From: Caenorhabditis elegans
Lineage: Eukaryota; Nematoda; Chromadorea; Rhabditida; Rhabditidae
NCBI RefSeq assembly: GCF_000002985.6
Contig: NC_003280.10
Span: 992,001-1,056,000, forward strand
Direction of reading: 5' to 3'
Length of the DNA stretch: 64,000 nt
This document shows, in pieces, positions 11,330-22,985 of this stretch. The stretch's first letter is position 1; every line of letters starts with the position of its first letter. Under the pieces are notes generated by a model. That model was given only the letters and a program-made list of their open reading frames with translations. It had not been told where the DNA came from and ran no database searches. Made by a program: the position numbers and the translations under genes.

Positions 11330-12615
11330 TTTTCCCTGTAGTCGTTTCAACTTAAACTCAGTTAAGGACTACAGAAGTACTTTTTTAAAGTATTATTTTG
11401 TGTTGTAAATGTATGATTTGTAAAATTAAATAATAAAATGTTCCATTCTGATAATTGTTTTTTTACGAAAACGAGAGATGAGAGAGTTTCCTCGTGACCA
11501 AGAGCCTTTCAATTGTTTATAGCCAAACTGTTATGCCCAGGTGTTGTCAAGGTGCTCAAATTTCAAATTTTATCAAATTTTAGGTCATTTTTTGAGCCAC
11601 CATGTTTTTTGAGAAGTTTCCAAGAAGTTTCATCAGGAAATTCGGCGTATTCAGAGAATTTTAAGTCTGATAAAGCAATACAAAAATTCGGCAATACAAC
11701 TTTTAATATATTAATTTACATTCTCCGTTTTGAAATGTCTCTCGCTTTTCTTATCAAAAACTATAACCAAACCACAACAATGTTTGAGTTTACAATTTAA
11801 CACCGAAACAAAAAATCATTTCACGAATAAACGAGAATTGTTGATCACGAATCTCTTTTTTCTAAAAAATAAAATAAACTCGTAAAAAATGGACCAAAAC
11901 AATTTTATTGGTCTCTCTCATGAAATTCCTCAGCCCAAGTGAATTTCAAAGCGTAGGAGTGTACTGAGACTGGAAGAATTACTGCCAAACTTACTTTTAA
12001 AAAATGAAATAAAAAAAAACAATTGATCTCAGGAGTTTTATGGTTTGCAAAACTCCGCAACAGTTACGCGACTGTTATCGTCAATTACCCCCAATGTTCC
12101 ACCTTTACACTTTACGTTGGGAAGCTTCATTTTTTCGATCATTAAAACTCTGTGTAATTGTCGCCAAGTTTTACTGCGTATATTCTAACTAAATTCCATG
12201 AAATTAAATTAAACTGCTCAAAGAAATAACCAACAATTTTATTTTATTTTATAAAAACTAACAAATCGGATTGGGCAAACAAAAAACAACTGGAATTCAC
12301 ATTACTCATGCTATTACTCAGGCAACCACGTTAAGGGTCTAATTAGAAAAAATGGTAATAAATTAGAAAAAAGCAATTCTAATTCGAACACGTTAGATCA
12401 CCTATTTTTCTAATTAGACCACCAAACGGGTTGTCTAAGTAACAAAACCATCTTATCTCTCGTTTTTGTAAAAAAAAAAACAATTATTACAATGAAACAG
12501 TTTATTACTTAATTTTACAAATCATACATTTACAACAGGAACAGAAAATAATATTTCAAAAAAAGTTCTTCTGATGCTCTAAAATCAGTTCAAATGAAAA
12601 CGACTACAGGGAAAA

Positions 12616-14475
12616 TTACTCTCCAACCATGTAGAGCATATTCCACGTGCCAGTGGTGACATTGAAAACAGTCAGTTGTCCATCCCAATTGATGAATCCT
12701 GGACCTTTTTCAGCCCCATGTTTTCTTGTCCATCTGACAGCCACATTTCTGGAAGAAAATGCCAAGAAGTATGAGCAACCCTTGAAGTCGTTCTTCGCAT
12801 ATGATGCCACTGCCCATTGAACGAACTCCTTCATATGAGTCTCCAAAGCATACCAAATGCTTCTTTCAATTCTCCGATACATAATATTATCCAGTTTCTT
12901 CCAATATTGTCCACATGTGTACTCACTGTGCTCAAATGCACGAGAAATGATCACGCTGAACTTTCCGCGATTTGTCGAGACAAACACCATTTCGGGTTTC
13001 ACGACGTGAATCTCGTAGTGAACGTTTTTCTCGAAAACATACAGATAGAAGTTGTCCCTGAAATATTATCCTGATTTTCTGAAAAGCGAAAGATGACGTA
13101 CTCTGTGAGAATAGAATCTAATCCTTTTTTGAGCTCGGTGGCCATGTCTTCGTCCTTATCAAACGATCCTTCTCCTTGAATTCTCTCCACGTACTTTTTG
13201 AGTTTCGGCCAGTATGGTCTATCGTTCAAATAATGTTTCTCCCATTGTTCGACCAGAGTAGTGTAGTAAGTTATCTTCTCAATTATTTTCTTACTGTCAC
13301 TTTCGTCTTTTGGATGAAGAAATCCCATTGCGAAGCATTCCAAGAGTAACTTAAAGTCAACAGTGAGTGTGTGAAGATGTTTTATTGAACTTACGAATTG
13401 TGAAAGTGTGCTATTGAGCACGTCTTTCCACTTTTGGAATGTTGCTTTTGAAGTCAGCTCGTCTCCCGCCATACTAACTTTGAGAGGGTTTGTCACATCC
13501 GACTCCAGCTTGATCAACATATCCTGGAAATGGATCGTATCAGAAACTTCAAGCTATAAATCTTCTCTTACTCTGACATATCTCTCTGGTTTAATTTCGT
13601 TGTAGCATTCTTCAAATCTCTCCTTAGTTTTCGTGTCAATAGTCGCCACACAGTCAATCATGTAGTCAAAAAGAAGAGAAGCCTTGTGTGCGTAATTCTG
13701 GAAGGATTCTGATAATATTAATAAAAGGTTTTTTTCACTGACATTATAGAAATCTTTCTCCACCATAAACGCTTTCAATTCGTCAAATTGGACGACCATC
13801 TTTTGCGAGAGCTGAAACCGTATTCGTTTTGGTATAAATTTGTATACCATGAAACAAAGATTACCGATTCAAGTTGACTCTTGAGATTTCCCAACTCTTC
13901 AAGCACAGGATCCTTCTTTTCTGGTTTCGTCATGTCGAGAATATCTTTCAGAAGTGATCCGAATGGACCAAAGAACTGAAGATATTTGGGAAACTTTTCA
14001 AAAACAATCTTTCCAATGTCAACCAAATCCTTTGTGATAGTTGCGACGTTTTTCACAGTGGTTCGAGCATCAACTCCTTCTGCAATAAAATTATTCGTGT
14101 TATTACGTGTTTGTTCTACAACTTACGTGGAGAATATCCTCGTGGAACAACGGTATATCTCAGCGCCTCGTTGAGAAATTCTGAAAGTCAAGTGAAGGTA
14201 ACCATTTTTTGAAAAAAGGCAATATACTCACTCAATGATTGGTCGCTGAGAATGTCTCCTTCTTCCTTCGCAATCGAAATGATCTCCATGGTGGCTGGAG
14301 AATAAATTTCAAAAACTTCCGATGGCTCCAACAGCTCCATCGTTTTCTTCTCATCCATACCGTTTTGCTGCTTCTCGTGCAGAGCATCGTACTCCGCGAA
14401 AAGCTTCGTCGTCAGTCGGTTTGGATCGGGCTTACCGTACTCCTCAGTCTCCATTTTCTCAACAGTTGACGGCAT
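12616..14475 (-). CDS. Unrecognised 508-aa nematode protein, tandem copy 1
   Basis: Eight exons (14475-14232, 14180-14127, 14079-13865, 13811-13743, 13697-13572, 13523-13395, 13349-13102, 13057-12616) join in perfect phase to 508 residues. All introns are short; one acceptor is TTTAAG. I do not recognise the family. There is no signal peptide. Residues 1-80 are acidic; about 100-195 look helical with a hydrophobic patch (FPKYLQFFGPFGSLL, 129-143) and coiled-coil-like heptads after it; about 195-360 are charged helices; the last 150 residues look beta-rich, with GKFSVIISRAFEH, FKGCSYFLAF, GPGFINWDGQL and a terminal MLYMVGE. A TATA-like TTTTATA lies on the complementary strand about 55 bp upstream. 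Function unknown. Confidence 0.85.
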
Positions 14476-14527
14476 TCTCGAGTGAAATCAAAGCGACGAA
14501 TGATGCCAAGTCTTCTCCGAAGTCTCC

Positions 14528-14534
14528 TTTTATA
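14528..14534 (-). promoter_or_regulatory. TATA-like box of the 508-aa gene (repeated in units 2 and 3)
   Basis: TATAAAA on the minus strand, 53 bp before the ATG at 14475, followed by the GGAGACTTCGG leader shared by every member of this family in the window. Equivalent sites are at 20356-20362 and 26174-26180. Confidence 0.45.
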
Positions 14535-15853
14535 CGAACGTTTGGACAAAGATCAGAGTTATCGTGCCACCGAACGTGCTTACGGGCAGATGAAGTTTAG
14601 TCGCTACACGGCGATAAAAGTATGTACCTACTGATAACATTTCTATGAAGAAAGAGAGAGGAGGCATAAAGACGTGCCGTTCGTGATCAACAATTCTTGT
14701 TTATTGGCGAAATGATATTGTGTTTCGTTGGAAAATTGTAAAATCAAATATTGTTGTGGTTTGGTTATAGTTTCTGATAAGAAAATCGAAAGACTTTTCA
14801 AAACGAAAACTCTCTATTACTACAGGGTGGCAATTAATTATATTAGTTAGGATCTATAGCTTGGAGTAACTTCCGATATATTTGAAAAAAAATGTCAGAA
14901 ATTAACAAAGATGGGCACTATGTAAAAGTCATGTTTTGAGTAAAATTTCAAGTGAGCCTCTAATATAGCTTTTCACAAACAGTATTTGATGATTGTGATA
15001 TTTTTTTACCTTTGAGCGTTATCGAATAATCTAAAACACATGTTAATTATAGTCAAGTAGTTTGTCTACTGTTTTACAGTTGTATTAAACCGACCACATC
15101 AATATCCGACGCGTTAGATGACCTCAAAACCAGTAGTGGCTTTTTTTTCTTTTTTTGTTGCTCCTAAAAATCAAAATAGACAACTTATAAAAAATTACTT
15201 TGGTATGCCTTTAAAAGACGGGCCCCATTCCACATGTAAGCACCTATTAGGTTCCAAATTCAAGCTGGTTTAATTGTCTCGAGTGACTTGAATTTCTGGC
15301 ATAATAACTTTTAATGTTGTGCAATTAACATTGTTATCGTGTAGTCAAATTAAAGAAAAATATTGAAAGAACCCGTTTTGATTAAATTCGACATTGAAAT
15401 AATTCCTTCATGCCTAGAACACGTTAGTTTCTTTTTTGCAGAGCAAATTTCATTTATGAATTCTTGTTCACAATTAATTTGTTGTAATTGTGATTTAATT
15501 TTGTGAATTTATATTTTTTCTGAAAGTTATTTCCCGACATTACCTTGTCGCTAAAATTAATTGTCACCATGTATTAATAGACAGTCTCCGTCTTGAAAAG
15601 TCTCTCGATTTTCTTATCAAAAACTATAACCAAACCACAACAATATTTGAGTTTACAATTTAACACCGAAACACAATATCATCTCGCCAATAAACAAGAA
15701 TTGTTGATCATGAATCTCTTTTTTCTTCTTTATTTCTCTACTTCTTTCTTCATTGATATATTATCAGTAAGCAATTACTCTTATCGCCGTGATGCGACTA
15801 AACTTCATCTGCTCGTATGAATTTTTGGTGGCACGTAACTCTGTTCTTTGTCC

Positions 15854-15868
15854 GAACGTTCGTATAAA
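15854..15868 (+). promoter_or_regulatory. GAACGTTC site and TATAAA before the plus-strand pseudogene
   Basis: GAACGTTC (15854-15861) fits the two-module heat-shock-element pattern GAAnnTTC and touches TATAAA (15863-15868), 54 bp before the old start codon at 15922. Copies are at 21682 and 27500. The fuller gene at 29534 has GAACATTC in the same place (about 29465). The intact genes have a decayed form, AAACGTTC. Confidence 0.35.
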
Positions 15869-15921
15869 TGGAGACTTCGGAGAAGAGTTGGCATCATTCG
15901 TCGCTTTGATTTCACTCGAAA

Positions 15922-17157
15922 ATGACGCCGCCACCTGTCGAGGAAGTGGAGAATGTGGAGAACGGAAGCCAGATCCGAACCGACTGACGACGAAACTTTT
16001 CGCGGAGTACGATGCTCTGCACGAGAAGGAGCATAACGGCACAGATGAAAAGAGAACGATGGAGCTCTTGGAGCAATCGGAAATTTTTGAAATTTATTCT
16101 CCAGCCACCATGGAGCCACCATGGCAAAGGAACGATTTGAAGAATGCTACAAGGAAGTTAATCCATTGAGATATATCGGAGTAAGATAATATTTACAGTG
16201 TGAAGTTTCTAATACAATTCATTTCCAGTATATGTTGATCAAGCTGGAGTCGGATGTGACGAACCCTCTCAAAGTGATTATGGAGGGAGAGGAGCTTCCT
16301 TCAAAAGCAACATTCGAAAAGTGGAAAGACGTGCTCAATAGCACACTTTCACAATTCGTAAGTTTATTCGAGCATCTTCACATACTCTGCTGACTTTAAG
16401 TTGATGTTGGAATGCTTCGCTACGGGACTTCTTCATCCAGAAGACAATAGTGACAGTAAGAAAATCATGGAAAAGTTGACTTACTACGATACTCTATTCA
16501 AACAATGGGAGAATCTTTATTTGAACGACATACCATACTGGCCGAAACTCAAAAAGTACGTTGAGAGAATTCAAGGAGAAGGATCGTTTGACAGGGACGA
16601 AGACATGGCCACTGAGCTCTTAAAAGGATTCGAGACCATTTTCACAAAGTACGTCATCTTTTCGCCACTCAATAAATCATGATAATGTTTCAGTGACAAC
16701 TTCTATATGTTTGTGTTCGCCAGAGACATTCACTACGAGATTCACGTTGTAAAACCCGAAATGGTGTTCATCTCGAAGAATATCGGAAAGTTCGACGTCA
16801 TCGTTTCTCGTGCATTTGAGCACAACACGAAAACATGTGATGAATATCAGAAGAAAATGAAGAATGACATCCGTGGAGAGATTCAAATATACAAACCTCG
16901 CTGGTGCTCGCTGGTAGTTATGAAGCAGTGGCCTCGATCGGCAGTGGTCTCATTCGAAGGCGAAGAACGAGTTCAAGGGATGCTCGTACTTTTTGGGGTT
17001 TTCTTCCGGAAAGGTGGCTGGCAGACATACGACTAAAAATGGGGCTGAACAGGGTCCAGGATTCGTCGAATGGAATGGAAAATTCAAAGTTTTCAAGGAA
17101 GATTTGTTGTTTCCACATTATACCACGTGGAATATGCTCTACATGGTTGGAGAGTAA
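15922..17157 (+). pseudogene. Broken copy of the 508-aa gene, unit 1/2 junction
   Basis: ATG at 15922 begins an exon-1 like segment, but one base is missing near 15965 (AACGGAAGCC against TACGGTAAGCCC in the gene at 29534), giving TGA in frame 1. The shifted frame continues DPNRLTTKLFAEYDALHEKE to PATME and then jumps, at about 16118, straight to codons for KERFEECYKE: roughly 650 bp with exons 2-4 are deleted, and GCCACCATGG is duplicated at the joint. A T in GTAAGATAATA adds a stop. Further on, the last exon shifts frame near 16925. It cannot encode the family protein. Confidence 0.88.
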
Positions 17158-20100
17158 TTTTCCCTGTAGTCGTTTCAACTTAAACTCAGTTAAGGACTAC
17201 AGAAGTACTTTTTTAAAGTATTATTTTGTGTTGTAAATGTATGATTTGTAAAATTAAATAATAAAATGTTCCATTCTGATAATTGTTTTTTTACGAAAAC
17301 GAGAGATGAGAGAGTTTCCTCGTGACCAAGAGCCTTTCAATTGTTTATAGCCAAACTGTTATGCCCAGGTGTTGTCAAGGTGCTCAAATTTCAAATTTTA
17401 TCAAATTTTAGGTCATTTTTTGAGCCACCATGTTTTTTGAGAAGTTTCCAAGAAGTTTCATCAGGAAATTCGGCGTATTCAGAGAATTTTAAGTCTGATA
17501 AAGCAATACAAAAATTCGGCAATACAACTTTTAATATATTAATTTACATTCTCCGTTTTGAAATGTCTCTCGCTTTTCTTATCAAAAACTATAACCAAAC
17601 CACAACAATGTTTGAGTTTACAATTTAACACCGAAACAAAAAATCATTTCACGAATAAACGAGAATTGTTGATCACGAATCTCTTTTTTCTAAAAAATAA
17701 AATAAACTCGTAAAAAATGGACCAAAACAATTTTATTGGTCTCTCTCATGAAATTCCTCAGCCCAAGTGAATTTCAAAGCGTAGGAGTGTACTGAGACTG
17801 GAAGAATTACTGCCAAACTTACTTTTAAAAAATGAAATAAAAAAAAACAATTGATCTCAGGAGTTTTATGGTTTGCAAAACTCCGCAACAGTTACGCGAC
17901 TGTTATCGTCAATTACCCCCAATGTTCCACCTTTACACTTTACGTTGGGAAGCTTCATTTTTTCGATCATTAAAACTCTGTGTAATTGTCGCCAAGTTTT
18001 ACTGCGTATATTCTAACTAAATTCCATGAAATTAAATTAAACTGCTCAAAGAAATAACCAACAATTTTATTTTATTTTATAAAAACTAACAAATCGGATT
18101 GGGCAAACAAAAAACAACTGGAATTCACATTACTCATGCTATTACTCAGGCAACCACGTTAAGGGTCTAATTAGAAAAAATGGTAATAAATTAGAAAAAA
18201 GCAATTCTAATTCGAACACGTTAGATCACCTATTTTTCTAATTAGACCACCAAACGGGTTGTCTAAGTAACAAAACCATCTTATCTCTCGTTTTTGTAAA
18301 AAAAAAAACAATTATTACAATGAAACAGTTTATTACTTAATTTTACAAATCATACATTTACAACAGGAACAGAAAATAATATTTCAAAAAAAGTTCTTCT
18401 GATGCTCTAAAATCAGTTCAAATGAAAACGACTACAGGGAAAATTACTCTCCAACCATGTAGAGCATATTCCACGTGCCAGTGGTGACATTGAAAACAGT
18501 CAGTTGTCCATCCCAATTGATGAATCCTGGACCTTTTTCAGCCCCATGTTTTCTTGTCCATCTGACAGCCACATTTCTGGAAGAAAATGCCAAGAAGTAT
18601 GAGCAACCCTTGAAGTCGTTCTTCGCATATGATGCCACTGCCCATTGAACGAACTCCTTCATATGAGTCTCCAAAGCATACCAAATGCTTCTTTCAATTC
18701 TCCGATACATAATATTATCCAGTTTCTTCCAATATTGTCCACATGTGTACTCACTGTGCTCAAATGCACGAGAAATGATCACGCTGAACTTTCCGCGATT
18801 TGTCGAGACAAACACCATTTCGGGTTTCACGACGTGAATCTCGTAGTGAACGTTTTTCTCGAAAACATACAGATAGAAGTTGTCCCTGAAATATTATCCT
18901 GATTTTCTGAAAAGCGAAAGATGACGTACTCTGTGAGAATAGAATCTAATCCTTTTTTGAGCTCGGTGGCCATGTCTTCGTCCTTATCAAACGATCCTTC
19001 TCCTTGAATTCTCTCCACGTACTTTTTGAGTTTCGGCCAGTATGGTCTATCGTTCAAATAATGTTTCTCCCATTGTTCGACCAGAGTAGTGTAGTAAGTT
19101 ATCTTCTCAATTATTTTCTTACTGTCACTTTCGTCTTTTGGATGAAGAAATCCCATTGCGAAGCATTCCAAGAGTAACTTAAAGTCAACAGTGAGTGTGT
19201 GAAGATGTTTTATTGAACTTACGAATTGTGAAAGTGTGCTATTGAGCACGTCTTTCCACTTTTGGAATGTTGCTTTTGAAGTCAGCTCGTCTCCCGCCAT
19301 ACTAACTTTGAGAGGGTTTGTCACATCCGACTCCAGCTTGATCAACATATCCTGGAAATGGATCGTATCAGAAACTTCAAGCTATAAATCTTCTCTTACT
19401 CTGACATATCTCTCTGGTTTAATTTCGTTGTAGCATTCTTCAAATCTCTCCTTAGTTTTCGTGTCAATAGTCGCCACACAGTCAATCATGTAGTCAAAAA
19501 GAAGAGAAGCCTTGTGTGCGTAATTCTGGAAGGATTCTGATAATATTAATAAAAGGTTTTTTTCACTGACATTATAGAAATCTTTCTCCACCATAAACGC
19601 TTTCAATTCGTCAAATTGGACGACCATCTTTTGCGAGAGCTGAAACCGTATTCGTTTTGGTATAAATTTGTATACCATGAAACAAAGATTACCGATTCAA
19701 GTTGACTCTTGAGATTTCCCAACTCTTCAAGCACAGGATCCTTCTTTTCTGGTTTCGTCATGTCGAGAATATCTTTCAGAAGTGATCCGAATGGACCAAA
19801 GAACTGAAGATATTTGGGAAACTTTTCAAAAACAATCTTTCCAATGTCAACCAAATCCTTTGTGATAGTTGCGACGTTTTTCACAGTGGTTCGAGCATCA
19901 ACTCCTTCTGCAATAAAATTATTCGTGTTATTACGTGTTTGTTCTACAACTTACGTGGAGAATATCCTCGTGGAACAACGGTATATCTCAGCGCCTCGTT
20001 GAGAAATTCTGAAAGTCAAGTGAAGGTAACCATTTTTTGAAAAAAGGCAATATACTCACTCAATGATTGGTCGCTGAGAATGTCTCCTTCTTCCTTCGCA

Positions 20101-22629
20101 ATCGAAATGATCTCCATGGTGGCTGGAGAATAAATTTCAAAAACTTCCGATGGCTCCAACAGCTCCATCGTTTTCTTCTCATCCATACCGTTTTGCTGCT
20201 TCTCGTGCAGAGCATCGTACTCCGCGAAAAGCTTCGTCGTCAGTCGGTTTGGATCGGGCTTACCGTACTCCTCAGTCTCCATTTTCTCAACAGTTGACGG
20301 CATTCTCGAGTGAAATCAAAGCGACGAATGATGCCAAGTCTTCTCCGAAGTCTCCTTTTATACGAACGTTTGGACAAAGATCAGAGTTATCGTGCCACCG
20401 AACGTGCTTACGGGCAGATGAAGTTTAGTCGCTACACGGCGATAAAAGTATGTACCTACTGATAACATTTCTATGAAGAAAGAGAGAGGAGGCATAAAGA
20501 CGTGCCGTTCGTGATCAACAATTCTTGTTTATTGGCGAAATGATATTGTGTTTCGTTGGAAAATTGTAAAATCAAATATTGTTGTGGTTTGGTTATAGTT
20601 TCTGATAAGAAAATCGAAAGACTTTTCAAAACGAAAACTCTCTATTACTACAGGGTGGCAATTAATTATATTAGTTAGGATCTATAGCTTGGAGTAACTT
20701 CCGATATATTTGAAAAAAAATGTCAGAAATTAACAAAGATGGGCACTATGTAAAAGTCATGTTTTGAGTAAAATTTCAAGTGAGCCTCTAATATAGCTTT
20801 TCACAAACAGTATTTGATGATTGTGATATTTTTTTACCTTTGAGCGTTATCGAATAATCTAAAACACATGTTAATTATAGTCAAGTAGTTTGTCTACTGT
20901 TTTACAGTTGTATTAAACCGACCACATCAATATCCGACGCGTTAGATGACCTCAAAACCAGTAGTGGCTTTTTTTTCTTTTTTTGTTGCTCCTAAAAATC
21001 AAAATAGACAACTTATAAAAAATTACTTTGGTATGCCTTTAAAAGACGGGCCCCATTCCACATGTAAGCACCTATTAGGTTCCAAATTCAAGCTGGTTTA
21101 ATTGTCTCGAGTGACTTGAATTTCTGGCATAATAACTTTTAATGTTGTGCAATTAACATTGTTATCGTGTAGTCAAATTAAAGAAAAATATTGAAAGAAC
21201 CCGTTTTGATTAAATTCGACATTGAAATAATTCCTTCATGCCTAGAACACGTTAGTTTCTTTTTTGCAGAGCAAATTTCATTTATGAATTCTTGTTCACA
21301 ATTAATTTGTTGTAATTGTGATTTAATTTTGTGAATTTATATTTTTTCTGAAAGTTATTTCCCGACATTACCTTGTCGCTAAAATTAATTGTCACCATGT
21401 ATTAATAGACAGTCTCCGTCTTGAAAAGTCTCTCGATTTTCTTATCAAAAACTATAACCAAACCACAACAATATTTGAGTTTACAATTTAACACCGAAAC
21501 ACAATATCATCTCGCCAATAAACAAGAATTGTTGATCATGAATCTCTTTTTTCTTCTTTATTTCTCTACTTCTTTCTTCATTGATATATTATCAGTAAGC
21601 AATTACTCTTATCGCCGTGATGCGACTAAACTTCATCTGCTCGTATGAATTTTTGGTGGCACGTAACTCTGTTCTTTGTCCGAACGTTCGTATAAATGGA
21701 GACTTCGGAGAAGAGTTGGCATCATTCGTCGCTTTGATTTCACTCGAAAATGACGCCGCCACCTGTCGAGGAAGTGGAGAATGTGGAGAACGGAAGCCAG
21801 ATCCGAACCGACTGACGACGAAACTTTTCGCGGAGTACGATGCTCTGCACGAGAAGGAGCATAACGGCACAGATGAAAAGAGAACGATGGAGCTCTTGGA
21901 GCAATCGGAAATTTTTGAAATTTATTCTCCAGCCACCATGGAGCCACCATGGCAAAGGAACGATTTGAAGAATGCTACAAGGAAGTTAATCCATTGAGAT
22001 ATATCGGAGTAAGATAATATTTACAGTGTGAAGTTTCTAATACAATTCATTTCCAGTATATGTTGATCAAGCTGGAGTCGGATGTGACGAACCCTCTCAA
22101 AGTGATTATGGAGGGAGAGGAGCTTCCTTCAAAAGCAACATTCGAAAAGTGGAAAGACGTGCTCAATAGCACACTTTCACAATTCGTAAGTTTATTCGAG
22201 CATCTTCACATACTCTGCTGACTTTAAGTTGATGTTGGAATGCTTCGCTACGGGACTTCTTCATCCAGAAGACAATAGTGACAGTAAGAAAATCATGGAA
22301 AAGTTGACTTACTACGATACTCTATTCAAACAATGGGAGAATCTTTATTTGAACGACATACCATACTGGCCGAAACTCAAAAAGTACGTTGAGAGAATTC
22401 AAGGAGAAGGATCGTTTGACAGGGACGAAGACATGGCCACTGAGCTCTTAAAAGGATTCGAGACCATTTTCACAAAGTACGTCATCTTTTCGCCACTCAA
22501 TAAATCATGATAATGTTTCAGTGACAACTTCTATATGTTTGTGTTCGCCAGAGACATTCACTACGAGATTCACGTTGTAAAACCCGAAATGGTGTTCATC
22601 TCGAAGAATATCGGAAAGTTCGACGTCAT
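16802..22629. repeat. Tandem repeat unit 2 (5,828 bp)
   Basis: No difference from unit 1 was seen in the stretches compared, including the diagnostic bases near 17330 (AGAGCC) and 17427 (GAGCCACC) and the TAA-containing GTAAGATAATATT near 22010. Its intergenic parts are 17158-18443 and 20304-21749. Confidence 0.93.
18444..20303 (-). CDS. Unrecognised 508-aa nematode protein, tandem copy 2
   Basis: Exon for exon the same as the copy at 12616-14475, shifted by 5,828 bp: 20303-20060, 20008-19955, 19907-19693, 19639-19571, 19525-19400, 19351-19223, 19177-18930, 18885-18444. All predicted peptide segments are identical to copy 1, so the two genes should give the same protein and would be hard to tell apart in short-read data. 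Upstream sequence, including the TATA-like box, is also the same. Confidence 0.85.
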
Positions 22630-22985
22630 CGTTTCTCGTGCATTTGAGCACAACACGAAAACATGTGATGAATATCAGAAGAAAATGAAGAATGACATCC
22701 GTGGAGAGATTCAAATATACAAACCTCGCTGGTGCTCGCTGGTAGTTATGAAGCAGTGGCCTCGATCGGCAGTGGTCTCATTCGAAGGCGAAGAACGAGT
22801 TCAAGGGATGCTCGTACTTTTTGGGGTTTTCTTCCGGAAAGGTGGCTGGCAGACATACGACTAAAAATGGGGCTGAACAGGGTCCAGGATTCGTCGAATG
22901 GAATGGAAAATTCAAAGTTTTCAAGGAAGATTTGTTGTTTCCACATTATACCACGTGGAATATGCTCTACATGGTTGGAGAGTAA
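21750..22985 (+). pseudogene. Broken copy of the 508-aa gene, unit 2/3 junction
   Basis: Same lesions as the copy at 15922: the single-base loss in exon 1, the exon 2-4 deletion with the duplicated GCCACCATGG, the extra stop near 22013, and the frameshifted last exon. All were therefore present before the unit was multiplied. Confidence 0.88.

Larger units (their letters stand above)
14476..15921. other. Divergent spacer between the intact gene and the plus-strand pseudogene
   Basis: The spacer is 1.45 kb and AT-rich, without a credible gene. Its two ends are related inverted copies: each carries a TATA-like box followed by GGAGACTTCGGAGAAGA and a GCATCATTCGTCGC block before the start codon. 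The left half (14690-14800) and right half (15596-15700) also share the TTCTTATCAAAAACTATAAC block in opposite orientation. The same spacer recurs at 20304-21749 and 26122-27567. Confidence 0.7.
10974..16801. repeat. Tandem repeat unit 1 (5,828 bp)
   Basis: Bases from 10974 match those from 16802 onward at a constant offset of 5,828. The left edge cuts into the last exon of the plus-strand pseudogene, so the array begins with a 3' fragment (10974-11329). Inside: intergenic DNA 11330-12615, an intact minus-strand gene, a 1.45-kb divergent spacer 14476-15921, and most of the next plus-strand pseudogene. A small 85-bp inverted-repeat element (GGTCTAATTAGAAAAA at both ends) sits at 12336-12420. 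Confidence 0.93.

Noticed and set aside
11513-11800. 95-codon plus-strand frame MFIAKLLCPG in each unit's intergenic part
   Set aside because: No splice or start context and no family resemblance. It is kept in all units only because the units are near-identical; one copy has a missense change (K to E near 29145), which is uninformative.
15764-16127. Overlapping minus-strand open frames opposite the plus-strand pseudogene, and their copies in units 2 and 3
   Set aside because: They are antisense shadows of the duplicated exon-1 segment; the similar residues reflect the mirrored leader, not a separate gene.
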